NCBI RefSeq assembly: GCF_020616595.1
Contig: NZ_CP085278.1
Coordinates: 620,001-684,000 of the forward strand
Origin: Lentilactobacillus laojiaonis
GTDB taxonomy: Bacteria; Bacillota; Bacilli; Lactobacillales; Lactobacillaceae
Direction of reading: 5' to 3'
Length of the DNA stretch: 64,000 nucleotides
Shown here one piece after another: positions 11,003 through 20,062 of this stretch. A program made the position numbers and the translations under genes. Under the pieces are notes generated by a model. It was given only the letters and a program-made list of their open reading frames with translations, did not search any database and was not told the origin of the DNA. The first letter of the stretch is position 1, and the number at the start of each line of letters is the position of its first letter.

Positions 11003-11776
11003 TTAACTTTTATTGATTAATTTTGAAACTGGACTAAAACTTTTTCGATGAATTGGTGTTGGACCAAATTGATTTAGTGCTTCTAAGTGTTTTTTAGTAC
11101 CATAGCCCACGTTAACTTCAAATTCATATTCTGGATAAGTAAGACTAAAATCTTTCATCATCTCATCTCGATAATGTTTCGCCATAATACTTGCTGCAGC
11201 AATACTGTTACTTTTAGCATCACCCTTAATTAATTTAGTCTGTGGTATCGAAGTATCTATTTCCATCGCATCAATTAATAAATGTTCGGGCTTAATATCT
11301 AAATCATCAAGGGCATCACGCATAGCTAACTTAGTTGCTTCATATATATTATACTCGTCAATTACTTGATTATCCGCAATTCCTACACCAATTGCTACAG
11401 CTTTTTCTTTAATTAACGGAACTAATGATTCTCTAGTCGATTTGGATAGTTTTTTAGAGTCATTAACTTCCAACAAATCAAAATCTTCTGGCAAAATTAC
11501 AGCACAGGCCACCACTGGGCCTGCCAATGGGCCGCGACCAACCTCATCAATGCCTGCCACTATATTGATATTTTTATTTCGAAGTTCACGTTCATATTTA
11601 AACCGACACTGAAAATCAACTTTTTTAATCATTTCTTTTTTTATTCGATTTTGTGTCTTAATAGTTAATTCAATTACTCCCTTACGCTTATCACTTAATG
11701 CATCTAATAAAATAGGGTCATCAAATTGGGTTACCTCAGATAATTGTTCTTTTAGTTCTTTAATTGTTTTTTTCAT
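11003..11776 (-). CDS. rnhB: Ribonuclease HII
   Basis: Cleaves RNA in RNA:DNA hybrids and at single misincorporated ribonucleotides. The 257-residue product has the type-2 signature GIDEVGRGPLAGP with acidic residues Asp77 and Glu78, and the downstream acidic LIDAMEID segment. The N-terminal extension of about 70 residues is common in lactobacillar RNase HII. Its ATG overlaps the end of rbgA by 17 bases, indicating translational coupling. Confidence 0.96.
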   Translation of the reverse strand: MKKTIKELKEQLSEVTQFDDPILLDALSDKRKGVIELTIKTQNRIKKEMIKKVDFQCRFKYERELRNKNINIVAGIDEVGRGPLAGPVVACAVILPEDFDLLEVNDSKKLSKSTRESLVPLIKEKAVAIGVGIADNQVIDEYNIYEATKLAMRDALDDLDIKPEHLLIDAMEIDTSIPQTKLIKGDAKSNSIAAASIMAKHYRDEMMKDFSLTYPEYEFEVNVGYGTKKHLEALNQFGPTPIHRKSFSPVSKLINKS

Positions 11777-12632
11777 TATTTAAGCTAACCTCTTCAACAT
11801 CATCAAGTGTAAATCTTGTAATTTTATTATTTCTAACATCTTGAATTACTCGAACTGAAGCTTTTTCAAAATCATCTTTCATCCCAAGATTTTTAGTGAT
11901 TTTTAATAATAAATCTGGATTAGACAATCCTAAATCTACATCATTTAAATGATAACGATTCATTAATTGCTTTTTATGGTATTTTCTAAAGAAATCTATA
12001 GCATATAAAGCTACATCATCATTATGATAAATTCCTTCCTTAATGGCTCCAGTTAAAGCCAATTTATCAGCTTGCAATTGAGTTTCAAACTTAGGCCATA
12101 AGATTCCTGGAGTATCCAATAATTCTAATTGTGAGCCCGCTTTTAACCACTGTTGGCCTTTGGTTACTCCTGGTCGATTACCAACTTGGGCTGCCCGACG
12201 TTTAACTAAACGATTTAACACCGTTGATTTACCAACATTAGGAACTCCAACCGTTATTGCCCTTATTGGGCGTTTTTTCATTCCTTTAGCTTGTTCTCGT
12301 TCCAATTTTTCTCTTAAAATTGGTTCAATAACTTTAACGATATCATTAGATGAAAACTTAGATTTAGTATCAATAGCAATTGCTGGTTGATTTATACTTT
12401 TAAAGTAATCTAGCCATTTCTTAGTCATATTTTCATCAGCTAAATCTCGCTTAGTCATAATATATAAATGAGGCTGATTCTTACTAATTCTAGCTACTTC
12501 TGGATTCATTGAAGATAATGGTACTCGTGCATCCACAATTTCAAACACGATATCTACTAATGAAATATTTTCTTCAAACTGTCTAATTGCTTTGGCCATA
12601 TGACCAGGAAACCATTGAATATTTACTCCCAT
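11760..12632 (-). CDS. rbgA: Ribosome biogenesis GTPase RbgA (YlqF)
   Basis: Circularly permuted GTPase needed for late maturation of the 50S subunit. The GTPase motifs occur in permuted order: G4 (TKRD) precedes G1 (GVPNVGKST) and G3 (DTPG), and a C-terminal helical RNA-binding domain follows. 290 residues, the usual length. ATG preceded by AGGGAG. The rbgA-rnhB pair is conserved in Firmicutes. Confidence 0.95.
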   Translation of the reverse strand: MGVNIQWFPGHMAKAIRQFEENISLVDIVFEIVDARVPLSSMNPEVARISKNQPHLYIMTKRDLADENMTKKWLDYFKSINQPAIAIDTKSKFSSNDIVKVIEPILREKLEREQAKGMKKRPIRAITVGVPNVGKSTVLNRLVKRRAAQVGNRPGVTKGQQWLKAGSQLELLDTPGILWPKFETQLQADKLALTGAIKEGIYHNDDVALYAIDFFRKYHKKQLMNRYHLNDVDLGLSNPDLLLKITKNLGMKDDFEKASVRVIQDVRNNKITRFTLDDVEEVSLNNEKNN

Positions 12633-12641
12633 AATTACTCC

Positions 12642-12860
12642 CTATATACTTTCTTGATACTGATTCCATACATCATCAAAAATGTCCATTGATGGTAGAT
12701 AACCAGCATTTTCTTCTAAATACTTTGATATTTCATCAAAGTTAACACTTTGTTTTGGAAATGATTGATCTAAAAATGCATTATTTGCAAATTCAGCAAT
12801 AGATTCTGTACTATCTGGATTTCTTTTAGTCATCAAAAACTGATAAAAGCTATTTCTCAT
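12642..12860 (-). CDS. yozE: YozE family protein
   Basis: Small 72-residue cytosolic protein with the YozE SAM-like helical fold: it opens with SFYQFLMTKR and ends in an acidic DIFDDVWNQYQ helix. Function unknown. AGAGGA precedes the ATG. It sits 9 bases upstream of rbgA and 5 bases downstream of ypmS. Confidence 0.85.
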   Translation of the reverse strand: MRNSFYQFLMTKRNPDSTESIAEFANNAFLDQSFPKQSVNFDEISKYLEENAGYLPSMDIFDDVWNQYQESI

Positions 12861-12865
12861 TAATT

Positions 12866-13465
12866 CTATTCCTCTTTCATTTTTGGAATTAATATATCAA
12901 ATACAAATTCACCATCATCATTCATATCAATTTTTTTAGCATCATAATTAATTCCATTAGCTCCATTCATCCCTCTAATATTTAAATAGATGGTTTTATT
13001 AGTAGGATCAATCTTTACCCAATCAGTAGTTTGATGCTTTTGTTTAATATACAACATGACTATGCTAATTGGTAACGGTAATTTACCAATCGACATATTG
13101 GTAGCCTTAAGTTTAATGTTACCATCATCAGTAACTTCCGGCTTAAACAATAGAGAATATTTGACGTTGGTATTGAGTAGGGTTAAATTACCTAAAATTT
13201 TAGCCTCTTTATCACCAAGCTCAAATTTAGTATTAGTTTCATCATCTTTTTTCACACTTGATAAAAAATAATTAGCTAAATTATTAATTTGTCCTTTATC
13301 TAACACTAACTGAGTATTGACGGTTTTACCTTTCGAAACTGTAAAATCATTATTAACTTCACTATCACTCTTTAACATCAAAAAGGCAATTAACATTCCA
13401 CCTATAATTAATATTAGCAAACCAAAAAAAGCCCATTTCCATGGATTTTTATGAATTTTTTCCAT
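12866..13465 (-). CDS. ypmS: YpmS family (DUF2140) membrane-anchored protein
   Basis: 199 residues with a lysine-containing short N-terminus and one membrane segment at about residues 11-31, followed by an extracytoplasmic domain of the YpmS type. Function unknown. It directly follows the SGNH lipase-like gene (3 bases apart), the same pairing as ypmR-ypmS in Bacillus, so both probably act on the cell envelope. Confidence 0.82.
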   Translation of the reverse strand: MEKIHKNPWKWAFFGLLILIIGGMLIAFLMLKSDSEVNNDFTVSKGKTVNTQLVLDKGQINNLANYFLSSVKKDDETNTKFELGDKEAKILGNLTLLNTNVKYSLLFKPEVTDDGNIKLKATNMSIGKLPLPISIVMLYIKQKHQTTDWVKIDPTNKTIYLNIRGMNGANGINYDAKKIDMNDDGEFVFDILIPKMKEE

Positions 13466-13468
13466 ACA

Positions 13469-14353
13469 CTATTTCTCCCAGTAATTATTTCTATTAATTG
13501 AATTATATAACTGCTTTGCCATAAATTGGTAGCCTTTTTTATTAGGATGAAAATGGTCATCATTGGATAAGTATTCATTAAGCTCTTTACTTGAATTATT
13601 CAGCGTATCTTCCAAATTATCCATTGTGACATCCTTATTAGCATTTACCAATAATTTTTTTTGATCTTTTTTTGACTGATACTGTCCTTTAGTTAATTGT
13701 TTATCAATCGGAATATAGTAAACATTTTTATGTTGTTTAATAACTTTCTGGGTGCCAGAATTCCAACTAGTTATGGATTGTTGAATAAACTCAGCACTAG
13801 GAAAATATACGTACACTGGATTATAGATACCGAAAATATAAATAGTCGCCTTATTGTTATATTTTCTAATACGCTTAATTAATAGGTTCAATTCATTTTC
13901 ATAAGTTTTTTCACTGTAATCTAAGTTATTGTTTAACAAAGTCTCGTCATTTTGGGTCAAATTTTTCTTTAATAATTTTAGTAAATCATTTCCCCCAGTA
14001 GTTACGGAAATAACATTAGAATTTTTTAAACTAGTTTCTAAATTTTTATTTTTAATAACTCGATTACTTATTTGATTGGTAGTATCACCAGCTACTCCAA
14101 AGTTATGAACACTGATTTGTCTTCCACGCTTTTCGAATAGTTGCTGAGTGATATAAGGATATCCTCCCATATTATCATTATCACCAATTCCCTGAGTTAA
14201 AGAATCCCCAACAGCTGTTAAATAAATAGGCTGTTTAGAGTTTTGTTGGTGATAATGAAAAATTCCTACACCAATACCAATAACAATAATTATAATGAAA
14301 GTAATTAAAAAATAGGTGGTTAATTTTAATTTACGTGAAATTTGCTTTTTCAT
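13469..14353 (-). CDS. SGNH/GDSL hydrolase, YpmR-like, membrane-anchored
   Basis: 294-residue lipase/esterase-like protein. A membrane segment at about 11-32 anchors it outside the cell. The catalytic serine is Ser51 in AVGDSLTQG. The oxyanion Gly/Asn block is TTGGNDLL, and the Asp-His pair is in DDHFHPNKKGY near the C-terminus, so all SGNH blocks are present. Likely acts on envelope lipids or other acyl esters; substrate unknown. First gene of the cluster running to topA. Confidence 0.88.
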   Translation of the reverse strand: MKKQISRKLKLTTYFLITFIIIIVIGIGVGIFHYHQQNSKQPIYLTAVGDSLTQGIGDNDNMGGYPYITQQLFEKRGRQISVHNFGVAGDTTNQISNRVIKNKNLETSLKNSNVISVTTGGNDLLKLLKKNLTQNDETLLNNNLDYSEKTYENELNLLIKRIRKYNNKATIYIFGIYNPVYVYFPSAEFIQQSITSWNSGTQKVIKQHKNVYYIPIDKQLTKGQYQSKKDQKKLLVNANKDVTMDNLEDTLNNSSKELNEYLSNDDHFHPNKKGYQFMAKQLYNSINRNNYWEK

Positions 14354-14396
14354 TGTTTATTTCCTTCTTAACTAAATATATAAAGTTAATTATAAA

Positions 14397-14433
14397 CAAA
14401 AAATGGCTAGATTACTTAAAATCTAACCACTAG
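14397..14433 (-). terminator. Terminator of degV
   Basis: On the minus strand TGGTTAGATT pairs with AATCTAGCCA (one G-U pair), followed by TTTTTT. Confidence 0.8.
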
Positions 14434-14447
14434 ATATTAAAAATCTA

Positions 14448-15299
14448 CTATTTTTGGTCATCACCATAAAATATTAAAGCAAAAGCCCCTTCACCAGTAT
14501 GAGTAGCAATAATTGGTGAAGTAACCCTAATAACAAATTCAGTACTTGGAAATTCTGATTTTAGTTTGCCGATTAGTTCATCGATAAATTCAGTTTTACT
14601 TACATAAGAAATTCCAATTCTTTTTAAGTTTGGAACGGCCTTCATTTCATCAATCACTTTAGCGAAAGTCTTTTTAATTGACTTAATTCCACGACCTTTA
14701 GATAGTATTTTTATTTTTCCATCTGCAACTTCTAAAGCAATTTTTATATTTAGGAAGTTAGTAATCGCACCAGCAATTGGATTTAAGCGACCACCTTTAA
14801 CAATATTATCTAGAGTCATTACACTTAAATATAATTTAGAATTTTCATAAACTTTTTCAGTTGCTTTAATTATAGTATCTAAATCGGCACCCGCTTGAGC
14901 TAACTTAGCCGCCTCTAAAACTTGAAATCCTAATCCTTGGTCAGTAGTATGGCTATCTATAACAGTTACATCAGAACTACTAATTGTTGCTGCTTGTTCA
15001 GCTGTATGAACTGTTCCACTAATAGCTTCTAGCATATTTATACTTAGCACTTGGCTACCATCTTCACCCAATTGGTTAAATACTTCCACAAAGCGTCCAA
15101 CAGATGGTTGACTAGTTTTTGGTAAGGCCTCTGACTTAGCCATTTTTTCTACAAATTCATCATTAGTGATTGTTTCGTTATCAATATATAAAGTGTCATC
15201 AATCATAACAGATAAGGGAATCACAGTAATATTATATTTTTTTATTTCATCTTCAGTTAAACCAACAGACGAGTCAGTAACTATTTTTATTTTTGACAT
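14448..15299 (-). CDS. DegV family fatty-acid-binding protein
   Basis: Binds a fatty acid and, in the FakB role, presents it to the kinase FakA for phosphorylation. 283 residues from the ATG at 15299 (MSKIKIVTDSSVGL), preceded by GAGTGG; a GTG at 15308 overlaps that site and is rejected. The DSSVGL start, the TSQPSVGRF segment and the GEGAFALIFYG end are typical of DegV proteins. It is transcribed alone, with its own terminator; fakA is not in the window. Confidence 0.92.
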   Translation of the reverse strand: MSKIKIVTDSSVGLTEDEIKKYNITVIPLSVMIDDTLYIDNETITNDEFVEKMAKSEALPKTSQPSVGRFVEVFNQLGEDGSQVLSINMLEAISGTVHTAEQAATISSSDVTVIDSHTTDQGLGFQVLEAAKLAQAGADLDTIIKATEKVYENSKLYLSVMTLDNIVKGGRLNPIAGAITNFLNIKIALEVADGKIKILSKGRGIKSIKKTFAKVIDEMKAVPNLKRIGISYVSKTEFIDELIGKLKSEFPSTEFVIRVTSPIIATHTGEGAFALIFYGDDQK

Positions 15300-15377
15300 G
15301 AATACCACTCGTTTCTTTTATTATTAATTAATATAGATGTAAGTCATTATATCAAATATACTTTGTAACTTAAATGG

Positions 15378-15875
15378 TTAATCGCATTCACTATTTACAT
15401 AAACCTCAAATTTATAAGGAAAATGATTCTTTTCATCAATAACCCCATCTACTGAACTTATTAACTTAAATTTATCATAATTAATTTCTGGCATATAAGT
15501 ATCACCATTAAATTTTCCATATATAATTGTTCGATATAGCTTATCTACATAGGGTAAAAATTGCTTAAATACTTCGCTACCACCAATTACAAAATACTCT
15601 TCGTCAGGACTATTATCAATAAATTTTTTTAATTCACTAAAATTTTTCATCACCACTACTTTCTCTGGGAAGCGGTCATTACTAGTAGATAAAACAATAT
15701 TTAATCTACCAGGTAACGGATGATTGTAACTACGATAAGTTTTACTGCCCGAAATTATTGGGTGTCCCATGGTAGTTTTTTTAAAGTATCGTTGGTCAGC
15801 TGGCAATTTCCAAGGTAATTGATTTTTTAAGCCAATTACTCCGTTTAAGTCTTCAATCCAAATAAATGAAATCAA
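15378..15875 (-). CDS. folA: Dihydrofolate reductase
   Basis: NADPH-dependent reduction of dihydrofolate to tetrahydrofolate. The TTG at 15875 gives 165 residues beginning MISFIWIEDLNGVIG, which fits the family; TAGGAGA upstream overlaps the stop codon of the ABC-F gene. Substrate-binding features are LPWKLPADQRYF with the key acid Asp27, the NADPH loop ISGSKTYRS, and the FVIGGSEVF motif. In lactobacilli thyA usually precedes folA, but here the upstream neighbour is an ABC-F gene and thyA is absent from the window. Confidence 0.95.
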   Translation of the reverse strand: MISFIWIEDLNGVIGLKNQLPWKLPADQRYFKKTTMGHPIISGSKTYRSYNHPLPGRLNIVLSTSNDRFPEKVVVMKNFSELKKFIDNSPDEEYFVIGGSEVFKQFLPYVDKLYRTIIYGKFNGDTYMPEINYDKFKLISSVDGVIDEKNHFPYKFEVYVNSECD

Positions 15876-15886
15876 TATATCATCTC

Positions 15887-17776
15887 CTAAACAAATTGAC
15901 TTAAATATTCCCAACGCTCCATTTTAAGGTTAATTTCATTATCCAATTTATCCTTATCAGCTTGAAGCTCAGCTAATTTACTATAATCGTCATATTTTTC
16001 TTGCATTTGCTGGTCAATCTCAGCCTTTTTATTTTCCAAAGAATCAATTTTATCTTCTAATCCATCCCATTCTAATTTTTCTGCATAGGTTAGTTTAGTT
16101 TTTTCCTTGGAATTTTTAGTAGGATTATTCTTTTCTTTTGATACTACTTTATCCTTTTTATTGGTAACTTTATTATTTACATTCCGATTAACTAGATATT
16201 CAGTAAATAACCCTCGAATATCTTTAATCTTTCCGTTACCTTCAAAAATTAATAGATGATCGGCAACCTTATCTAAGAAATAACGATCATGAGATACAGT
16301 AATTACAGTTCCTTGGAAATTTTTAATATAGTCCTCTAAAACTGTTAAAGTAGCAATATCTAAATCATTAGTTGGCTCATCTAATAGTAAAACATTTGGC
16401 TGTTCCATTAACAATTTCAATAAATATAATCGACGCTTTTCACCACCCGATAATTTTCTTATTAGGGTACCATGTAAAAACTTAGGGAATAGAAATTGCT
16501 CTAATAGATCAGTTACACTAATTTTTTGACCATTTTTGTCAGTTACCTGATTACCTACTTCACTTAAATAATTAATAACTCGTTTATCATCAGGAATAGT
16601 TTCAGTGATTTGAGTATAATATGCCATTTTTACCGTTTCACCAATTTTTACAATTCCGGAATCCAGCGGCTGTTTACCAGCGATTACATTAAGTAATGTC
16701 GTTTTACCAGCTCCATTATCACCACTAATTCCGATTCGCTCATTTCCTTGAACGAGTAAATTAAAATCATTTAAAATCATTTTATCATTAATAGATAGGT
16801 CGGCATCCTTAATTTCAATGACTTGTTTTCCTAATCTTTGCTGACCTAAAGAAATGTTTACATTATCTTCTAATTGCAAAGTATTTAAATTATCTTTAAT
16901 ATCATTAAATCGATTAATTCGAGCTTGCTGCTTGGTAGAACGTGCCTTAGCACCGGCCTTCATCCAGGCAAGTTCAGATTTATATAATTGCTGTTGCTTA
17001 TGCTCAGCTTCAATTTCTCCTTGAACTCTACGTGCTTTTTGACCCACATAATCTTGATAATTTCCTTCATATTGGTATAGATTACCGAAAGATAATTCCC
17101 AAATATTATTGGAAACTTGATCTAAAAAGTAACGATCATGTGTAACCAAAAGTAAGGATCCTTTATAGCTGGCCAAATACTTTTCTAACCATTCAATGGA
17201 ATCAAAGTCTAAATGATTAGTTGGTTCATCTAAAATCAATAAATCCGGAGATTGAATTAGAACTTGAGCCAAACCAACTCGGCGTTTTTGACCACCAGAT
17301 AGTGACCCTACTTTTTGTGAATAATCAGTTATCTTTAATTGGCTAAGAATAGTTTTTACGCTACTTTGAACATTCCAAGCATCTTCTTCATTCATTTTTG
17401 CTTCAGCTTTATTATATTTTTCTAATATAATTGGATCTTCTGGGTTATTTGAATAATTGGTTAAGGCTCTTTCATAATTATTAATCACTTGATAAATTGA
17501 TTGAGATCCCGCAAAAACTGCATCCATTATTGAAAGATTATCATCTAACACTGGATCTTGAGTTAAATAACCAATTGTATAAGATTTAGAAGTAATTATC
17601 TCCCCAGTAAAATCATGATCCATTCCAGAAATTACATTCAATAAGGACGTTTTACCTGTTCCGTTAGTTCCGATTAGTCCAATTCGATCATTTTCATTAA
17701 TAATAAAATTTAAATTATCAAATAAGGTTTTTTCACCATATGTTTTATTTAAATTTTCAACCCGCATAGTTTCCAT
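15887..17776 (-). CDS. ABC-F family ATPase (Uup/YfmR type)
   Basis: Cytosolic ATPase with two ABC domains and no membrane segments, acting on the ribosome. Walker A motifs are GTNGTGKTS at 36-44 and GDNGAGKTT. The signatures are LSGGQKRR and LSGGEKRR, and the Walker B motifs end DEPTNHLD and DEPTNDLD. A lysine-rich linker and a C-terminal coiled coil (about residues 555-629) match Uup/YfmR, proteins that relieve stalled ribosomes. It lies 3 bases after cca. An antibiotic-resistance ABC-F role is not supported by the context. Confidence 0.9.
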   Translation of the reverse strand: METMRVENLNKTYGEKTLFDNLNFIINENDRIGLIGTNGTGKTSLLNVISGMDHDFTGEIITSKSYTIGYLTQDPVLDDNLSIMDAVFAGSQSIYQVINNYERALTNYSNNPEDPIILEKYNKAEAKMNEEDAWNVQSSVKTILSQLKITDYSQKVGSLSGGQKRRVGLAQVLIQSPDLLILDEPTNHLDFDSIEWLEKYLASYKGSLLLVTHDRYFLDQVSNNIWELSFGNLYQYEGNYQDYVGQKARRVQGEIEAEHKQQQLYKSELAWMKAGAKARSTKQQARINRFNDIKDNLNTLQLEDNVNISLGQQRLGKQVIEIKDADLSINDKMILNDFNLLVQGNERIGISGDNGAGKTTLLNVIAGKQPLDSGIVKIGETVKMAYYTQITETIPDDKRVINYLSEVGNQVTDKNGQKISVTDLLEQFLFPKFLHGTLIRKLSGGEKRRLYLLKLLMEQPNVLLLDEPTNDLDIATLTVLEDYIKNFQGTVITVSHDRYFLDKVADHLLIFEGNGKIKDIRGLFTEYLVNRNVNNKVTNKKDKVVSKEKNNPTKNSKEKTKLTYAEKLEWDGLEDKIDSLENKKAEIDQQMQEKYDDYSKLAELQADKDKLDNEINLKMERWEYLSQFV

Positions 17777-17779
17777 TTT

Positions 17780-18988
17780 TTAGTTCCAATCCTTCATATT
17801 TTTAGCAGCCGTTATTAAGGCCTCTCGATTATTTTCTAATTTCTCATCAATGACCAAGTTTTCCAATTCCATTAAGATTTTCCCAAGTTTAGGACCTGGT
17901 TTAACAATGTCTTGTTCCATCAAATCCTTACCAGTAATCTGGAGTTCTTTCTTAGTTTTAATCGGTAACTGATCATATTGATGAATTAATTCATCAGCAT
18001 CAAAATTCAATTCCATCACTTTGGCTATTTCAATCGCATTAATTAAATTGGTTTTTCCAACATTAAACAATCCGGCATTATTGACCTGATTTTCAATAAT
18101 TTGATTCAATATTTCTACCGTTAATTTAACATCATCGATAATTTGATTTGAAGTCTTCCATTTTTTTAAAATATGGTTAATTTCGGAGTAATTAAAATTT
18201 AAAACTTTAAATATGAGTCCCCATACCTGGACTTCATTTTTAAGTTGGATATTTAATTTTGATAATAGTTCTAATTGACTTGAATGATCACTTAACCCTG
18301 GTAAGTAATCAATCATTTTAGTATCAATAATTAATTTTAAACCCTTAGCAGCTGCTTGTCCTAACATCATTTTGACAAATTCAACGTGAATCCGCTCGAT
18401 TGCAATTTTTTCTAAAAGATATGCATTATGGTAAATTCCGTCTTTGGTTTCTAGGCTAATTTCAAAATCAAGTTGACTAGCAAATCGAACCGCCCGCATC
18501 ATTCTTAAAGCATCTTCATTAAATCGTTCATTAGCATCACCAACTGCTCTAATTAAATGATTATCCAAGTCGTTTAATCCATTAAATTTATCAACAACTG
18601 TTCCGGTTTCATCCATAGCTAGAGCATTTATAGTAAAATCTCTTCGCTGTAAATCTTCAATTAGTGATCTAACAAATTTAACTTGATCAGGTCTACGATA
18701 ATCTTGATATCCACTTTCCGTTCTAAAGGTAGTCACTTCATAACCATTTCCATGATCTAAGATCATAACCGTTCCGTGTTCTATACCAGTATCCACTGTC
18801 TTATTAAAAATCGTTTTAATTTCTTGAGGATAAGCACTAGTAGCAATATCCACATCATGAATTGGTAATTTAAGAATAGTATCTCGAACTGATCCTCCAA
18901 CAAAATAAGCTTCAAAATTATTTTGTTTAATTTGCTTTAAAATTGGTAACGCCTCTAAAAACTCATCAGGAAGTTTTTTTATTTGCAT
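17780..18988 (-). CDS. cca: CCA tRNA nucleotidyltransferase
   Basis: Adds the 3'-terminal CCA to tRNAs. Class II enzyme with the nucleotidyltransferase motifs YFVGGSVRDTIL and HDVDIATSA, and RRDFTINALA for NTP recognition. The ATG at 18988 gives 402 residues (MQIKKLPDEF), with GGTGAT, which matches the 3' part of the Shine-Dalgarno consensus, just upstream. A second ATG at 19003 lacks a better site. Followed 3 bases later by the ABC-F gene; the gene upstream is divergent. Confidence 0.95.
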   Translation of the reverse strand: MQIKKLPDEFLEALPILKQIKQNNFEAYFVGGSVRDTILKLPIHDVDIATSAYPQEIKTIFNKTVDTGIEHGTVMILDHGNGYEVTTFRTESGYQDYRRPDQVKFVRSLIEDLQRRDFTINALAMDETGTVVDKFNGLNDLDNHLIRAVGDANERFNEDALRMMRAVRFASQLDFEISLETKDGIYHNAYLLEKIAIERIHVEFVKMMLGQAAAKGLKLIIDTKMIDYLPGLSDHSSQLELLSKLNIQLKNEVQVWGLIFKVLNFNYSEINHILKKWKTSNQIIDDVKLTVEILNQIIENQVNNAGLFNVGKTNLINAIEIAKVMELNFDADELIHQYDQLPIKTKKELQITGKDLMEQDIVKPGPKLGKILMELENLVIDEKLENNREALITAAKNMKDWN

Positions 18989-19073
18989 ACCATCACCGTC
19001 CATCTTTATTGTTTATTATAATTAATCTTAACAGAATCATTATCAATTATAAAGTTCCTCATTTGCGAACTGC

Positions 19074-19102
19074 TTGTTATTATTTATTTTAATTGTTATC
19101 AT
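19074..19102 (+). promoter_or_regulatory. Probable promoter of the first yitT-like gene
   Basis: TTGTTA at 19074-19079 and TATCAT at 19097-19102 with a 17-base spacer, 36 bases before the ATG. Confidence 0.45.
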
Positions 19103-19138
19103 TAGGGATTGAGACTAATTTGTAGAGGTAGATAATAT

Positions 19139-20029
19139 ATGAACAAAGATAAAAGTATTTCACAACGCATAAGTATTGTTGATATGTTGGTTATGACAAT
19201 TGGTGCTGGTATTTATTCATTTGGTATCGTATTTTTCAATATGTATAACCATTTAGCTGACGGCGGAGTCACTGGTATAACGCTTATATTGAAGGCATTA
19301 TTTAATATTAATCCTGCCTACTCCACAATCCTAGTCAATATACCATTATTCTTGATTGGTTATCGATTTCTAGGTAAAAGAGATATGATTTACACGTTAT
19401 ATGGAACCTTTATACTAGCTGTCTTTCTTTGGATTTGGCAAAAAGTTCCATTAACCATCAACATAGAACATGATTTATTACTTTCAGCTATAGGTGCAGG
19501 TATATTTGGTGGTTTTGGTTGTGGACTAGTTTATCGTTTTGGTGGTACCACTGGTGGCGTTGATATTGTTGCAAGGCTATTTGAACGGTTTAAAGGCGTT
19601 CAAATGGGACAAACCTTATTAATAATTGACGTAGTTGTACTGTTATCATCATTAGTCTATCTAAACATTCGACAAATGGCATATACTTTAATTTACGTAT
19701 TTATATTTTCTATGTTGGTTAACTTTACCCAACAAGGTGCTTACACAGCCAGGGGAATTTTAATTATCAGTAAGAACTCACAAGGAATTGCTGAAGCCTT
19801 GATGGAACAACTTGAACGTGGTGTTACCTTTTTAGATGCCGAAGGTGGTTTTTCAAACCAACCAAGAAAAGTTATCTATTGTGTCGTCGCTCCCAATGAA
19901 CTCCATGACTTAAAGATGATCATTGAAAGTATTGATGAACAAGCTTTTGTATCCATTATAAATGTAAACGAAGCAATCGGCGAAGGATTCACTTATAAAC
20001 GCCCTAAGCGATTTAAATTATTCAAATAA
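19139..20029 (+). CDS. YitT family membrane protein (DUF161 and DUF2179)
   Basis: 296-residue protein with about five to six hydrophobic helices in the first 200 residues, including the glycine-rich GGTTGGVDIVARLFERF segment. A C-terminal cytosolic DUF2179 domain follows (RGVTFLDAEGGF...FVSIINVNEAIGEGF). Function unsettled in the family; a transport role is often assumed. AGAGGT precedes the ATG. It stands alone between divergent cca and a convergent TPR gene. A second family member lies at 60158-61033. Confidence 0.88.
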   Translation: MNKDKSISQRISIVDMLVMTIGAGIYSFGIVFFNMYNHLADGGVTGITLILKALFNINPAYSTILVNIPLFLIGYRFLGKRDMIYTLYGTFILAVFLWIWQKVPLTINIEHDLLLSAIGAGIFGGFGCGLVYRFGGTTGGVDIVARLFERFKGVQMGQTLLIIDVVVLLSSLVYLNIRQMAYTLIYVFIFSMLVNFTQQGAYTARGILIISKNSQGIAEALMEQLERGVTFLDAEGGFSNQPRKVIYCVVAPNELHDLKMIIESIDEQAFVSIINVNEAIGEGFTYKRPKRFKLFK

Positions 20030-20060
20030 AAAAGCTTACCAAATTAATTTGGTAAGCTTT
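20026..20060. terminator. Bidirectional terminator between the yitT-like and TPR genes
   Basis: Stem AAAGCTTACCAAAT / ATTTGGTAAGCTTT with a two-base centre and T/A runs on both sides. Confidence 0.87.
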
Positions 20061-20062
20061 TT

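Noticed and set aside
13056-13271. 71-residue plus-strand frame over ypmS
   Set aside because: Antisense shadow with no ribosome site and no recognisable domain.
15887-17776. ABC-F gene as an antibiotic-resistance determinant
   Set aside because: The C-terminal coiled coil and linkage to cca fit housekeeping Uup/YfmR proteins, not the resistance subgroups.
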